Counted from the first letter of the stretch, positions 1-8,757 are shown. The stretch is DNA of 33,678 nt from Actinotalea ferrariae (GCF_019733465.1 NZ_JACVQL010000170.1:1-33678), one strand, 5' to 3'. Notes: generated from the letters alone by a model not told the origin. Numbers and translations: made by a program.

Positions 1-573
1 TTGAGAGCCTCCACGGAAGCCGGGGCGGTTCATTCGGCGGGCACCGGGTGCCTGCCCGACCTGGGCGCCGACGCCGACGGCGTGTCCGTCCCCTTAGCGA
101 CTCCCCCCGACGTCGCGACCGCCGTGACCACAGCCCTCTCCTACGTCGGGGTCACCTCCGGCTGGGACGGACTGTGCGACCGGCTCGCGTGCCGCGCCTA
201 CGGGTACGCCTCGTCGGGGTACTTCTCGGCCGCGGACCACTGGGCCGCCATGGTGGACGCCGGCCAGGCACACCCCGCAGATCGGTGCCCACCGCTGGGG
301 TCATTCGTGTTCTTCAACACGGGGCGCGTCTACGGGCACGTCTCCGTCATCGTGAAAACCTCACCTACCTGCGACTGGGACCACACCATGGTGACCTCAA
401 ACGGCGCATTCGACGCAGCGACCGGCAACCACGGCGGGGTATACCTGCTCTCCCTGGCCCGCCTCAACTCGTTCTATCTCGGTGGCACCGGGTATCTAGG
501 CTGGTCAACGCCCGTCTGCCAGGGCGCACAGCTGCCACCCGGCACCCTCCACCCGATTCCGGCGGGGCGTTGA
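1..573 (+). CDS. C-terminal part of a secreted, cysteine-rich CHAP/NlpC-like hydrolase (partial at window edge)
   Basis: The frame is open from base 1 (a TTG codon) and stops with TGA at 571-573, so the gene very probably begins outside the window. The 190 visible residues contain a compact domain from about residue 40 to 175. It has a GLCDRLAC segment (Cys 58 and 63) and a later PPLGSFVFFNTGRVYGHVSVIV segment split by one loop, the layout of CHAP or amidase-like wall hydrolases in which a glycine-flanked GH motif carries the catalytic histidine. Further cysteines (DRCPP, TCDWDH, PVCQG) suggest disulfides and export. Proteins of this kind often close the mating-pore cluster of actinobacterial conjugative elements, which fits the relaxase downstream. 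The hydrolase assignment is inference from motif shape; the exact family is not certain. Confidence 0.6.
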   Translation: MRASTEAGAVHSAGTGCLPDLGADADGVSVPLATPPDVATAVTTALSYVGVTSGWDGLCDRLACRAYGYASSGYFSAADHWAAMVDAGQAHPADRCPPLGSFVFFNTGRVYGHVSVIVKTSPTCDWDHTMVTSNGAFDAATGNHGGVYLLSLARLNSFYLGGTGYLGWSTPVCQGAQLPPGTLHPIPAGR

Positions 574-1230
574 AACCAGGGCCGGAGCACCGCCCGGCGT
601 CCGAGCGCTGACGACCGCTCGCGGCCGCCCAGATCGTTGGTCTTCGAGGACCCAGTCGGCCCCGATCGCCGAGACGTCCGGGCCACGCCCAGTGAAGCGG
701 ACCACGCACGAGGCCCCAGGGCTTCTCCGCGCCGCGGCCACTGCGAGCGCAGCCGAATGACTGCACGGTCTTGCCGATGACCGTGCGTCCATGAAGTACA
801 GGTGCCGCTGATGTCTCTGTGGCGGCTGGGCGGTAGTGAGCGCCGCGTAGCCGTTGCCCATGGTTGGGGCGAAGCTGCAGCGGTCTGGCGAGACGGCGAT
901 GACCTTGTCCTCGATGATGTGTCGCTCAAGGCTGGGACCACGAGTGGCTGGCAGGCGTCCGCTGGGTTCGGCGCCTGATGTATGAGTGAAGCGCCTCCAG
1001 GAGCCCGTCACGGTGCCGGTCGTTGAGGTACGTCTCGCATGTGGTCGCTTGCCACGACAACGCACGCGACTCCGCGCCGCCGGACCCATCGAGGCCGTCG
1101 TGATGACCACTCGCTGAGCCTTGTGCCATCGCTCGCACCATGCACTCGATGGGTCACACGCAGCGCCCAGCGTGACGGCCGCGTCGTGCGAGGCGGTTCA
1201 CGTGCTCCTCGACACCGGTACATTCGCGTC
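574..1230. other. 657-bp stretch without a supportable gene
   Basis: Several open frames cross this stretch on both strands, but they are arginine-rich, start inside one another and show no domain I recognise. Short minus-strand pieces look protein-like (near 900-950 and 960-1030) but lie in different frames and are not joined, so the region may hold a decayed gene. No convincing terminator, tRNA or repeat was seen. Confidence 0.4.
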
Positions 1231-1674
1231 ATGCCCGAAGAGGTTGCGTTCTACGAGGCGTCCGCTCAGATCCTTCCTGTGCTGTTTCTGGCCATCGTGC
1301 TGGAGCCCCGGTTCAGACCACCTGTACCGGCCGGCACCCAGCGACGGACCTCGCTTGGCCCGACTAAGGGATCGGCACGCCTTGCGGCGTTCATTGTGCA
1401 GTGGTGGCCAAGGATGACGGTCTTGGCGTTGGTTGCGGGCGAGATAATCGCGGTCGGCACTATCGCGACGGGCGAGCCGCCCCTCGACGGCGGCAAGGGG
1501 CTAGTTCTGGCGGCGTACATCGCCGCGACGCCCCAGCTCCTCATCCCGTTGCTCCCCGAGCTCCAGGCACCCGATACCGGAAAGGGAGAGTGGTGGGCTC
1601 TCGTCGCGGTGGTGGCTGTCGGGTTCCTTTCAGTCGTTGGCGGTGCCGTCTGGTTGAGCGCCTACACCAAGTAG
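1231..1674 (+). CDS. small multi-pass membrane protein of unknown function
   Basis: A 147-residue protein starting at ATG 1231 (MPEEVAFYEASAQ). The frame is open further upstream, but the preceding residues are arginine-rich and low in hydrophobics, so this ATG is the best start. Hydrophobic segments lie at about residues 12-25, 60-80, 90-110 and 122-142, giving three or four membrane spans with a short proline- and arginine-containing loop after the first. No catalytic motif is visible. No family is recognised. It precedes the TIR gene by 284 bases on the same strand, but nothing ties the two functionally. Confidence 0.6.
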   Translation: MPEEVAFYEASAQILPVLFLAIVLEPRFRPPVPAGTQRRTSLGPTKGSARLAAFIVQWWPRMTVLALVAGEIIAVGTIATGEPPLDGGKGLVLAAYIAATPQLLIPLLPELQAPDTGKGEWWALVAVVAVGFLSVVGGAVWLSAYTK

Positions 1675-1946
1675 TCGGGTCCTGCCGCGCCATCTACCTG
1701 GCACGTTTGTGGGCGTGCACGCAAACGCAGTCCTTGGGTGCGTCTCGCCGCGCCGTCGCGCAGGTTGCTGCGTGGCTCGCCAAAGGCGCCGCCTCAAGGC
1801 CGGCACCGCCCTGGTGCTGGCCACGCCGATGGGGCGAACCTGTGCACGTCCGACGACGCGGCAGCACAGTTCACACTCGACGACTACCCCAACGTCCACG
1901 GTCCCCGAGGCGCCGAATGACAGGGGCGCCGCGATCGTTCAAACGG

Positions 1947-1957
1947 TAGCCTAGGCT
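1947..1957 (+). promoter_or_regulatory. putative -10 box of a leaderless promoter for the TIR gene
   Basis: Two overlapping TANNNT hexamers, TAGCCT (1947-1952) and TAGGCT (1952-1957), stand directly before the ATG at 1959. TAGCCT ends six bases before the start codon, the spacing seen when transcription begins at the A of ATG. No Shine-Dalgarno sequence is present. Leaderless initiation is inferred. Confidence 0.45.
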
Positions 1958-1958
1958 A

Positions 1959-2864
1959 ATGCCGAAGAAGCGGAAGAAGCGCGGCGGCAAACCCCCCGCC
2001 CGCACCGACCAGCGAACAACGCGAACCACCACCCCTCAATCGGAGCCACCGGCAGCACAGACGAGCGCTCCGGCATTCACTGAGGATCCGCCTACACTAA
2101 GGCCTCGAACCCGCACCTTCGTATCGCACGCGTCAGAAGACAAGTGGTTCGTCAAGAATCTGGTCGACACACTCATTCGGTATGGTGTCGACGCGTGGTA
2201 TGACGACTACGAGATCGAAGTTGGCGACAGTATTCGCGGCAAGATCAACGAAGGTCTGCTCACCAGTGACTACGGGATTGTCGTCCTAAGTCAGCACTTT
2301 TTCGCGAAAAAATGGCCCAAGCAAGAGCTGGCCGCGTTAGCCAACATCCTGTCCGACGATCGAGTCCTGCCGTTGATGCACAGGATCACACCCGCCGAAG
2401 TCGCGGGTTGGGACCCGTTGCTCTCCGACATAAAGGCACTTCGCGTCCGGGGGAACATTCGGAATGTCGTCGCGCCGATCGCCAAGAAGATCCTCGGGTC
2501 GGGCGAGAAGGAGAACGGCCGAAGCGTCTACAGGTCACAGACGATTAGCATTAGGGACGTTCCAATGAACGTCCGTGGAACCATTGAAAACGTCACGTTC
2601 GAAGACTGCGTAGTACAAGGAATAGCGCTGCTGAACGTGAACTCAGGTGTAGGCTGGGACGATTGCATCTTCAACGGCCCGGAAGTCTTCATGCCCGCAC
2701 CCCATTTCGGCCCGTTCATTGGCCTTGTTGGCCTTGAAAACGTTACCTTTGTCCGGTGTCGCTTCAAAGACATCGGATTCCTAGTCCCACCTGAGTGGAT
2801 CCCAAGCCTGAACGGGATGCCAACCCTGCCGCCTGGTTTCGACATCCCAGCGCACCTCCGCTGA
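1959..2864 (+). CDS. TIR-domain protein with a C-terminal beta-helix-like segment
   Basis: A 301-residue protein. Residues 1-50 are lysine- and proline-rich and probably disordered. Residues 52-175 form a bacterial TIR (TIR_2-type) domain: TFVSHASEDKWF gives the first strand and loop, AWYDDYEIEVGDSI the second, and W119-x3-E123 (WPKQEL) places the glutamate that in this family cleaves NAD+. Residues 190-275 carry two related strands, ENVTFEDCVV (210-219) and ENVTFVRCRF (260-269), suggesting a short right-handed beta-helix in place of the usual STAND or SAVED sensor. The gene is visibly richer in A/T than its neighbours, which suggests separate acquisition. An NADase role in anti-phage defence is inferred from the family. 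The start is ATG 1959 with no ribosome-binding site. Confidence 0.8.
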   Translation: MPKKRKKRGGKPPARTDQRTTRTTTPQSEPPAAQTSAPAFTEDPPTLRPRTRTFVSHASEDKWFVKNLVDTLIRYGVDAWYDDYEIEVGDSIRGKINEGLLTSDYGIVVLSQHFFAKKWPKQELAALANILSDDRVLPLMHRITPAEVAGWDPLLSDIKALRVRGNIRNVVAPIAKKILGSGEKENGRSVYRSQTISIRDVPMNVRGTIENVTFEDCVVQGIALLNVNSGVGWDDCIFNGPEVFMPAPHFGPFIGLVGLENVTFVRCRFKDIGFLVPPEWIPSLNGMPTLPPGFDIPAHLR

Positions 2865-2920
2865 CTAGCAGGCGTGCGGCGCCTTCGCCCCTCCTCCTAG
2901 CCGAACCTCGGCAGGCTCCT

Positions 2921-2944
2921 CGCACGGTCATGCCGCTGACCGGG
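2921..2944. repeat. 24-bp direct repeat, copy 1, containing a hairpin
   Basis: The 24 bases here recur exactly at 3663-3686. Each copy contains the inverted repeat CGGTCA - 6 nt - TGACCG (2925-2930 and 2937-2942). This copy lies between the convergent 3' ends of the TIR gene and the two-TM gene and could act as a weak terminator. Confidence 0.7.
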
Positions 2945-2972
2945 GGCTTGCGCTTGCTAGCGCGCGGACCGG

Positions 2973-3575
2973 TCAGAAGTGTGGCAACTCCTGGTCAGCG
3001 ACTCGCGCGCGCTTCGAGTAGCGAGCCGTGAACCGGCGCCAGAGCAGCCCCGTCCAGCAGCCGACTGCGCCGAGGGAGAGCCACCACGGGATCCCGTAGC
3101 GGTCTCGAACCACCAGGCCGGCGACGACGAGTGCCACACATCCCAGGACGTACAGGTTCAACCACAGCCGTCCCTCGAGGAAGCCCCCGTAGGTGCGGGG
3201 GCGATGCTTGAACTCGAGCCCGAAAGCGTTCGGGCCAAGGGCGTCCCATACGTCCTGCGCCGCACTGATGACGTCGGGATCGTCGTCGGCGCCTGATCGC
3301 AGCACGATGGTCTGCCACGAGCTCCACGACGTCGTCGAGTCCGCGCCTTCCAGGGCTTGCAACCTGGCGACGAGGTCGTCGTCCGACGTGATCCTGCGCC
3401 GCACCAACCCACTCAGTGCCGCGTAGGACTCTTCCACCATGGCGTCGGATGCACCGTTGAGCCGTGGCCCCCGTCCCACCAGAGCTGCCGACCTGCCCAG
3501 AGCAAGTGCAGACGCGATCAGCTCATCAGCCGCGACCGGGATCTGCCACGGTCGTCGAGGCTGCACCTGCCGCAT
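2973..3575 (-). CDS. two-TM protein with an N-terminal helical domain
   Basis: A 200-residue protein starting at ATG 3575. Residues 15-112 form a helical, soluble domain: AADELIASALALG, then VEESYAALSGLVRRR, then a GADDDPDVISAAQDVWDAL stretch. The pattern resembles a small N-terminal module I associate with uncharacterised actinobacterial proteins, some encoded near signalling or defence genes. Two membrane helices follow at about 138-156 and 163-178, and the tail is basic. It is convergent with the TIR gene, 108 bases apart. A membrane effector role is speculation from layout only. A TANNNT box seven bases before the ATG suggests a leaderless transcript. Confidence 0.65.
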   Translation of the reverse strand: MRQVQPRRPWQIPVAADELIASALALGRSAALVGRGPRLNGASDAMVEESYAALSGLVRRRITSDDDLVARLQALEGADSTTSWSSWQTIVLRSGADDDPDVISAAQDVWDALGPNAFGLEFKHRPRTYGGFLEGRLWLNLYVLGCVALVVAGLVVRDRYGIPWWLSLGAVGCWTGLLWRRFTARYSKRARVADQELPHF

Positions 3576-3582
3576 GGCATGG

Positions 3583-3588
3583 AGCGTA
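3583..3588 (-). promoter_or_regulatory. putative leaderless -10 box for the two-TM gene
   Basis: On the minus strand TACGCT ends seven bases before the ATG at 3575, the same arrangement as at the TIR gene. No Shine-Dalgarno sequence is visible between it and the start. Confidence 0.4.
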
Positions 3589-3662
3589 GGGACCGCCGCG
3601 GGTGTCAGGCGCTATACCGCGCACATGACGGCCGATGATCTGGCTGACCGGTGGGCTCCGAC

Positions 3663-3686
3663 CGCACGGTCATGCCGCTGACCGGG
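3663..3686. repeat. 24-bp direct repeat, copy 2
   Basis: An exact copy of 2921-2944 in the same orientation, so the two copies bracket the two-TM gene. The internal CGGTCA/TGACCG inverted repeat is conserved. Confidence 0.7.
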
Positions 3687-3929
3687 TGGTCACTGCGTCT
3701 CCGCAGGCCTTCCCCACCACGGCGCGTCTGCCAGCACATGGGCAGGGTCAGCCACGGAGCCGCGCACTTGCTGCGACATGTCGGAACCCTTGGGAGCCAG
3801 CCCAGGGCGCCTTTCCTGAAAGCGGCGACTTCTCGTCGGCGTCCACCAACGTGCCCGCAGTGAAGGCAGTCGGGTGAACTCCTCACCGGTCTGCCAGCCC
3901 GGCCCACGGCGTCCGGCACGATGCTGTGC

Positions 3930-4898
3930 ATGAGCGCGGTGACCGTGGTTCGGTGGCGGAGGTTCGGCAAGGACCGTCTGTACGTGAACGGGCCCGACGA
4001 GCGGCGCCTGGGCTGGTGCGATCTGCTCACCGGCGCCGTCACGGTCGAGGACCACGCCGACCGCGAAACGGTTGAGGCAGCGCTTGAGTCGTGGCGCACA
4101 CTCGCGGAGGTGCCGGTTGCGGCCACGGCAACCTCACCGCCGCCGCGCGCCGCCGAAGCCGGCGTGCGCCACGAAACGCCATCGGTGCCCACGCCCGCCG
4201 CTGCCGTGTTCGGCGAGCCGAGCCTGCCGACACTCGAGCGCACCCGACCGGTCGAGCCGGAGTGGGAGGACCTTGCAGGGCGGCGCGCGGGCCAGGCGGC
4301 GCGCGAGCAGGCGCTCGCCCTGAAGGAGGCCGCGCCGGTCCGGACGTTCCTGGCGCGGGTTCTGCGGGTGCACACCGACGAGCGCGCCTGGCGCATCGGC
4401 GCCGACGGGGAGGAGAAGGTCGCCGCCCAGGTGGCCAAGCTGACCGCCAAGGACCCCCGCTGGCGGGTGCTCCACGCCGTCCCCGTCGGAGAGAACGGCT
4501 CCGACATCGACCACGTCGTCATCGGCCCGCCTGGGGTGTTCACCCTCAACGCCAAGCACCACCCAGGCGCGAAGATCTGGGTCGCCGGCAACACGTTCAT
4601 GGTGAACGGGCAGAAGCAGCCGTACCTGCGCAACAGCCGGCACGAGGCACAGCGCGCAGCGAAGCTCCTTACGGCAGCGGCCGGCATCCCGCTGCACGCC
4701 GTCGGGGTCGTGGTACCCGTCGGCGCCCAGGACGTGACCATCAAGACCGAGCCCGAGGGCGTTCACGTCGTCTACCGCAAGGCACTCGTGAAGTGGCTCC
4801 AGCGACAGCCCGAGCAGCTCGACGAGGCCACCGTCGAGCGCATCTACGTTGCCGCCCGCCGCTCGACCACCTGGCAGACCGCGACCGCTCAACGCTGA
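3930..4898 (+). CDS. NERD (nuclease-related) domain protein
   Basis: A 322-residue protein; ATG 3930 is preferred, with an in-frame ATG at 3921 as the alternative. Residues 1-50 form a small beta-rich N-domain (VRWRRFGKDRLYVNG). A low-complexity Ala/Pro/Glu linker spans about 60-120. The NERD core runs from about 145 to 300: GADGEEKVAAQV supplies the first acidic residues, and SDIDHVVIGPPGVFTLNAK followed by HH is the diagnostic strand with the D-x(n)-K arrangement of PD-(D/E)XK-like folds. The family is thought to include DNA-processing nucleases and occurs in plasmids and defence islands. No catalytic activity can be proved from sequence. It starts divergently from the two-TM gene and has no clear Shine-Dalgarno. 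Confidence 0.8.
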   Translation: MSAVTVVRWRRFGKDRLYVNGPDERRLGWCDLLTGAVTVEDHADRETVEAALESWRTLAEVPVAATATSPPPRAAEAGVRHETPSVPTPAAAVFGEPSLPTLERTRPVEPEWEDLAGRRAGQAAREQALALKEAAPVRTFLARVLRVHTDERAWRIGADGEEKVAAQVAKLTAKDPRWRVLHAVPVGENGSDIDHVVIGPPGVFTLNAKHHPGAKIWVAGNTFMVNGQKQPYLRNSRHEAQRAAKLLTAAAGIPLHAVGVVVPVGAQDVTIKTEPEGVHVVYRKALVKWLQRQPEQLDEATVERIYVAARRSTTWQTATAQR

Positions 4899-5028
4899 GC
4901 CTGATCGGCGGAACGCCCGGGGATGCCGACCGGGCGCTCATTCCGATGACCACGCGGTCGCCACGCCGTCCTCAGCCTTCGAGTGACGGGTTGACCGCTC
5001 GATCGAGAGATGCGGCCGCTTTCGAAAG

Positions 5029-5400
5029 TCACCGATGCTCTGTCGCGCGGCATCCGCTCCGGGCGACGGCGTCCCCGAGGCGCTGGCGGGCGAGGTTGAA
5101 GTGTTCGTGCCACAACAGTGGCGCGTCGCCGTGGGCAAGGTGGCCGTAGGCGGCTTGCCAGGCCAGGTGCAGGGCGGCGAGCTCCTCGATGAGCTCGCCG
5201 TGCTCGATCCAGCAGGGCGGGATGGTCCGGTGGTCCATCCGGTAGCGGTCGGTGAGCCAGTCGACCCAGTCGCCGAGGAGCTCCAGCAGGTGGGCTTGCT
5301 CGTCGGGTCGTTTGGCGGTCAGGACGGTCGGCGGCGGCGCCCCGGTGGGTTGGACGACGGGAGTGGGCTCGAAGCCGTCGTCGGTGTCGTGCAGGGTCAT
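5029..5400 (-). CDS. DUF4913-like mobile-element protein
   Basis: A 123-residue acidic protein beginning 15 bases after the relaxase stop on the same strand, with an AAGGAG ribosome-binding site before ATG 5400, so the two are very probably co-transcribed. The N-terminal 40 residues are proline-rich and disordered. The rest is a helical block with regularly spaced tryptophans (DWVDWL, CWIEH, LAWQAAYGHL, LWHEH), the layout of the DUF4913 proteins found beside relaxases on actinobacterial plasmids and ICEs. The role is unknown; an accessory function in mobilization is inferred from position. The family assignment is by pattern and moderately sure. Confidence 0.6.
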   Translation of the reverse strand: MTLHDTDDGFEPTPVVQPTGAPPPTVLTAKRPDEQAHLLELLGDWVDWLTDRYRMDHRTIPPCWIEHGELIEELAALHLAWQAAYGHLAHGDAPLLWHEHFNLARQRLGDAVARSGCRATEHR

Positions 5401-5415
5401 CGGACGCTCCTTGGC

Positions 5416-8400
5416 TCAGCGGACTGCAACGGGCGGTGGCGTGGTCGCCAGGGTCGGGGTTGTGGCGGGCGCGGGGCTGCGGTCCAGGCGGACGGCGGTT
5501 GCAGCGACGGCGTCCAGCCACGCGGTGCGCGCTTCGGGGCCGGACGGTTCGGGGCCGAGCGCGGCGAGCCAGGTGGGGCGGTCGGTCAGGACCTGCCCGG
5601 TCAGTGCAGCGATCCGGGCGGCGATCGCGTCGTCGACCTGGGTCAGCAGGGCCCTCCCGTCGTCGTCCATGCCGTGGGTGCTCGTGTCGGGGTGGATGTC
5701 GTGGGGGTCGGGCATGTGCCGGTCGAGCCAGTCCATTGCCGCGAACCGCAGGCGGACGGCGTGGTCGAGCCCGGGCTCGTCGGAGGCCGCGGCGACCAGC
5801 TGACGCAGGACGGGGGCGACGTCGCCGGTAACGGTGTCGATTCGGCCTAGGGCCACGACAAGCGCGCCGGCGTTCGGTGAGGTCATCGCCGCCCGCGCGG
5901 CCTGAGGGTCAAGGCCGGCGTCGATCAGGGCGGTGGCCCAGCGGGTGTGCGCGGTGTCGGCGAGCAGGGTGCGGCGGATCGGCTCGAGGCGGCGCAAGGA
6001 CTCGACCTGGTCCTGGCGGGCCGCGATTGTGGCGGTGGCGGACTGCTGCGCGCCGGGAGTGGTCAGGATGTCGGTCAGAAGCTGGTGGGCGTCGGTCGGG
6101 GCGTGCACGTCGGGCAGGGCGTCGCAGTCGGGGTCGATCGCGTCGATCGCCACGTAGAGGTGGTTCGCGGCCCGGCCGCGGGTCATCGCGACGTACAGGT
6201 TCTCCCGAGTCATCCCCGCGTGCGCAAGGACGTGCGCGGTGGTGGTCGTGATCCCTTGGGCGCGGTGGGTGGTGGTCGCGTACCCGTGCTCGACGTGGTC
6301 GGCGGCGTAGTCGGGTGGGACCCGCACCCTCGTCGGTGCGCCGGGGCGCTCCGCGTGCGCGCTGGTGCGGGTCAGCGTTAGTGCGGCGTCGGCGTGTACA
6401 GCGGTCACGTTCCACAGATCGCCGTTGCGGACCCACCCACCGGCCTCGGTGCGCAGACGCCGGGCGTTGGCGCGGGTCACCACCCGATCCCCAACGCCGA
6501 TCTGCGCGCCGGCGCGAGTGGTGATCCCGTCAGGGGCGACAAGGCCGTCGGTGACGCGGTCGCGGTGGGCGCGCGCGTTCAGCGCGGCGACCGACGCGGC
6601 GTCGGGTGCGATCAGGACCGAGGTGATCCCACGTTCGGTGTCGGAGGTCCAGGCGGTGTAGGCGTCCTCGAGCATCGCCTCTGACGGGCCGTCGTGGATC
6701 CGCCCGTGGTCGGCGTACTCCTCCAGCACCCGCGGGTTCCCCCGGCGCAGGGCCATGGTCGCCTCGGCCTCCCAGGGGTGGATGAACCGCCACAGCGACG
6801 TCAACCGAGCCGGGCCACAGCGCTCGGCGAGCAGGGCGAACGCACCACCGGCGTCCACCGCGGACAGCTGGGCGCCGTCGCCGACCAGAAGCACCTTTGC
6901 ACCGGCCGACACGGCCTGGGCCACGACGGCGTCCAGGCTGGCTGTCGAGGCCAAGGAAGCCTCGTCGACGATGACCAGCTGACCCTCGCGCATCGTCCAC
7001 GAGTCGACTTGCGCGCTCAACGTGCGGATCGCCGAGTCCGCGGTCCGCGCCCTTGCCTGGTCACCCTCCGTCAGGGCGGTGGCGCGAATGGTGTGCAGGT
7101 CGGCGAGAAGGGCGGCGCGGGTGCTTGCGGCGGGCCCGCTTGACTCGTGCAGCCATTTGGCGGTGTTCTCACACGTGATGCCGAGCGCGGTGGCGAGCTG
7201 CGCCGCGGCGCTCGAGGACGGCGCTAGGCCCAGGACCGACCCGCGGCCGTGGGTCTGCTCCCACAGCCGCCGCAGCGACAAGACAGTGGTGGTCTTGCCC
7301 GACCCGGCTGGGCCGACGAGGACGTCCACCCGTCGGCCGGACGTGGCCACGGCGCGCACAGCGTGCGCCTGGTCCGCGGCGAGCCGCGGGACTCCGGCGC
7401 CAGCCGCTATCGGGATGCCTGACGCTGCGGCGGCGCGCGGAGCCGTGATGTCCTGGGTCGCGGCGAGTAGGCGGGCCTCGGCGGCCAGGACCGCCGGGTG
7501 GGTGTGGGCTTCCTCCCCGACCCGGTCGAACACCGAGGTCCCATCCGGGCGGGCGTATCGGCCCGTCACGCTCAGGATTGCAGGGGCCTCGACCGACAGG
7601 CACGAGGCCAGGACGGCATCAGTGACCCGGTCGAGCAGGGCGAGACGATCGGCGGGGGTGGCCATCGTCAGCGCCCGGGTGGTGCGGGCGACCTCGGCGT
7701 GCACGTTCCACCGGGTCCACGTCGAGCGGCGCGCCATCACCTGCGTAAGGACCGGCCCGGCGAGGTGCTCGATCACCGCGTCAGGCACCTCCACACTCGC
7801 CTGGGGTTGCACCTGTGCCTGACGCAGCACCCGCGCGGTCAGCTCCGCTGGCGTCAGGCCGGTCCGGGCGGTCGCCCGCTCACGCCAGGCGACGAGCAGC
7901 TCAGACAGCGGGCGGACCGTCTTGCCGGGGCGGGTCGCGCGGGTCACCTGAGCGCGCAGCCGCACCACCTCGACCCGGTTCGGGCCTCGGCCGTGGGCGG
8001 CGTAGAACTCGGCCAGGCGGGCGGTCATCGCCTCGTCGATCTGCGTCGTGCGCGAGGAGAACTCCGACAGCAACACCGGGTCTGTGCCGTCGAGCTCCAG
8101 TCCGATCGAGCGGCGAGGCCCCTTGAAGATCCACTCCCAACGCACCGGCAACGCCCGCGACAACGCGTCGGCGAACAGCGCGTCGTAGGTCTCCGAGGCG
8201 GCGACCACCGCGTGATGCAGTGCCCGGGAGTCCACCGACCGCCAGGCCCCATCGGTCCCGCGGACCTTGTTCGCGACCACCACGTGCGTGTGCAGGTTCG
8301 GGTCACCCGCCCGGGAGTGCCAGTGGTCGAACGCCGCGGCGATCACCCCCGCCGTGCGCTCCTGACGACACCCCGCACGCCCCGTCCGCGTGAACAAGGC

Positions 8401-8757
8401 CCGCTCCTCCACAAACGCCAACGTCTGCTCGACGGCAGCGCGGTGCGCCGCGTGAACAGCGGCCTGAGTGCGCCGGTCGCCCAACGCCCACAACGTCGAG
8501 ACCGACTTCGGCGGGGTGAAGGTCAGATCGAACCCCGCCACCGCCTTCGGCACCGCCCGAGCCATCTCGACCTTCGTGATGGTGTCGCGCGCGGCGTGAC
8601 GGGCCTCACCGGTCAGGGTCGGCGGCAGCTTGGCGACGCTCGCGGCGATCCGCTCCGCCACCGGCACAACCTTCGGATACGCGCGCCCCAGCAACGCGCC
8701 GGTGACCGGGTGGCGTCCGGCGCCGAAGAGATGCGCCATCGCCCCTTCGGTCACCAC
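5416..8757 (-). CDS. MobF-family relaxase-helicase (TraA/TrwC type), main open frame
   Basis: This protein nicks and unwinds mobile-element DNA at oriT for transfer. The visible 1113 residues from GTG 8757 hold the second part of the relaxase domain, GFDLTFTPPKSVS (about 75-87), and the metal-binding three-histidine motif, HWHSRAGDPNLHTHVVV (H145, H147, H156, H158). A RecD/TraI-like helicase follows: Walker A GPAGSGKTTT near residue 490, Walker B-like LVIVDEAS further on, and the late YATTTHRAQGITTTT and NLYVAMTRGR helicase motifs. Relaxases of this family start with a tyrosine-bearing segment; here that segment lies just upstream in another frame (8859-8957). GTG 8757 is therefore not the natural start and the gene is probably inactive, unless the frameshift is a sequencing error. 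The DUF4913-like gene follows in the same operon. Confidence 0.9.
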   Translation of the reverse strand: MVTEGAMAHLFGAGRHPVTGALLGRAYPKVVPVAERIAASVAKLPPTLTGEARHAARDTITKVEMARAVPKAVAGFDLTFTPPKSVSTLWALGDRRTQAAVHAAHRAAVEQTLAFVEERALFTRTGRAGCRQERTAGVIAAAFDHWHSRAGDPNLHTHVVVANKVRGTDGAWRSVDSRALHHAVVAASETYDALFADALSRALPVRWEWIFKGPRRSIGLELDGTDPVLLSEFSSRTTQIDEAMTARLAEFYAAHGRGPNRVEVVRLRAQVTRATRPGKTVRPLSELLVAWRERATARTGLTPAELTARVLRQAQVQPQASVEVPDAVIEHLAGPVLTQVMARRSTWTRWNVHAEVARTTRALTMATPADRLALLDRVTDAVLASCLSVEAPAILSVTGRYARPDGTSVFDRVGEEAHTHPAVLAAEARLLAATQDITAPRAAAASGIPIAAGAGVPRLAADQAHAVRAVATSGRRVDVLVGPAGSGKTTTVLSLRRLWEQTHGRGSVLGLAPSSSAAAQLATALGITCENTAKWLHESSGPAASTRAALLADLHTIRATALTEGDQARARTADSAIRTLSAQVDSWTMREGQLVIVDEASLASTASLDAVVAQAVSAGAKVLLVGDGAQLSAVDAGGAFALLAERCGPARLTSLWRFIHPWEAEATMALRRGNPRVLEEYADHGRIHDGPSEAMLEDAYTAWTSDTERGITSVLIAPDAASVAALNARAHRDRVTDGLVAPDGITTRAGAQIGVGDRVVTRANARRLRTEAGGWVRNGDLWNVTAVHADAALTLTRTSAHAERPGAPTRVRVPPDYAADHVEHGYATTTHRAQGITTTTAHVLAHAGMTRENLYVAMTRGRAANHLYVAIDAIDPDCDALPDVHAPTDAHQLLTDILTTPGAQQSATATIAARQDQVESLRRLEPIRRTLLADTAHTRWATALIDAGLDPQAARAAMTSPNAGALVVALGRIDTVTGDVAPVLRQLVAAASDEPGLDHAVRLRFAAMDWLDRHMPDPHDIHPDTSTHGMDDDGRALLTQVDDAIAARIAALTGQVLTDRPTWLAALGPEPSGPEARTAWLDAVAATAVRLDRSPAPATTPTLATTPPPVAVR

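Larger units (their letters stand above)
3576..3929. other. 354-bp intergenic stretch with repeat copy 2
   Basis: It lies between the divergent starts of the two-TM gene and the NERD gene. It holds the leaderless -10 box at 3583-3588 and the second 24-bp repeat at 3663-3686. Open frames here are low-complexity shadows. I see no other gene. Confidence 0.5.

Noticed and set aside
505-1110. Minus-strand frame of 201 codons in the left gap
   Set aside because: Some stretches look protein-like, but it overlaps the end of the hydrolase-like gene and shows no recognisable domain or ribosome-binding site; kept only as a possible decayed region.
3605-4744. Minus-strand frame of 379 codons over the NERD gene
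   Set aside because: Composition is Ser/Arg/Thr-rich with no domain; the NERD motif lies on the other strand.
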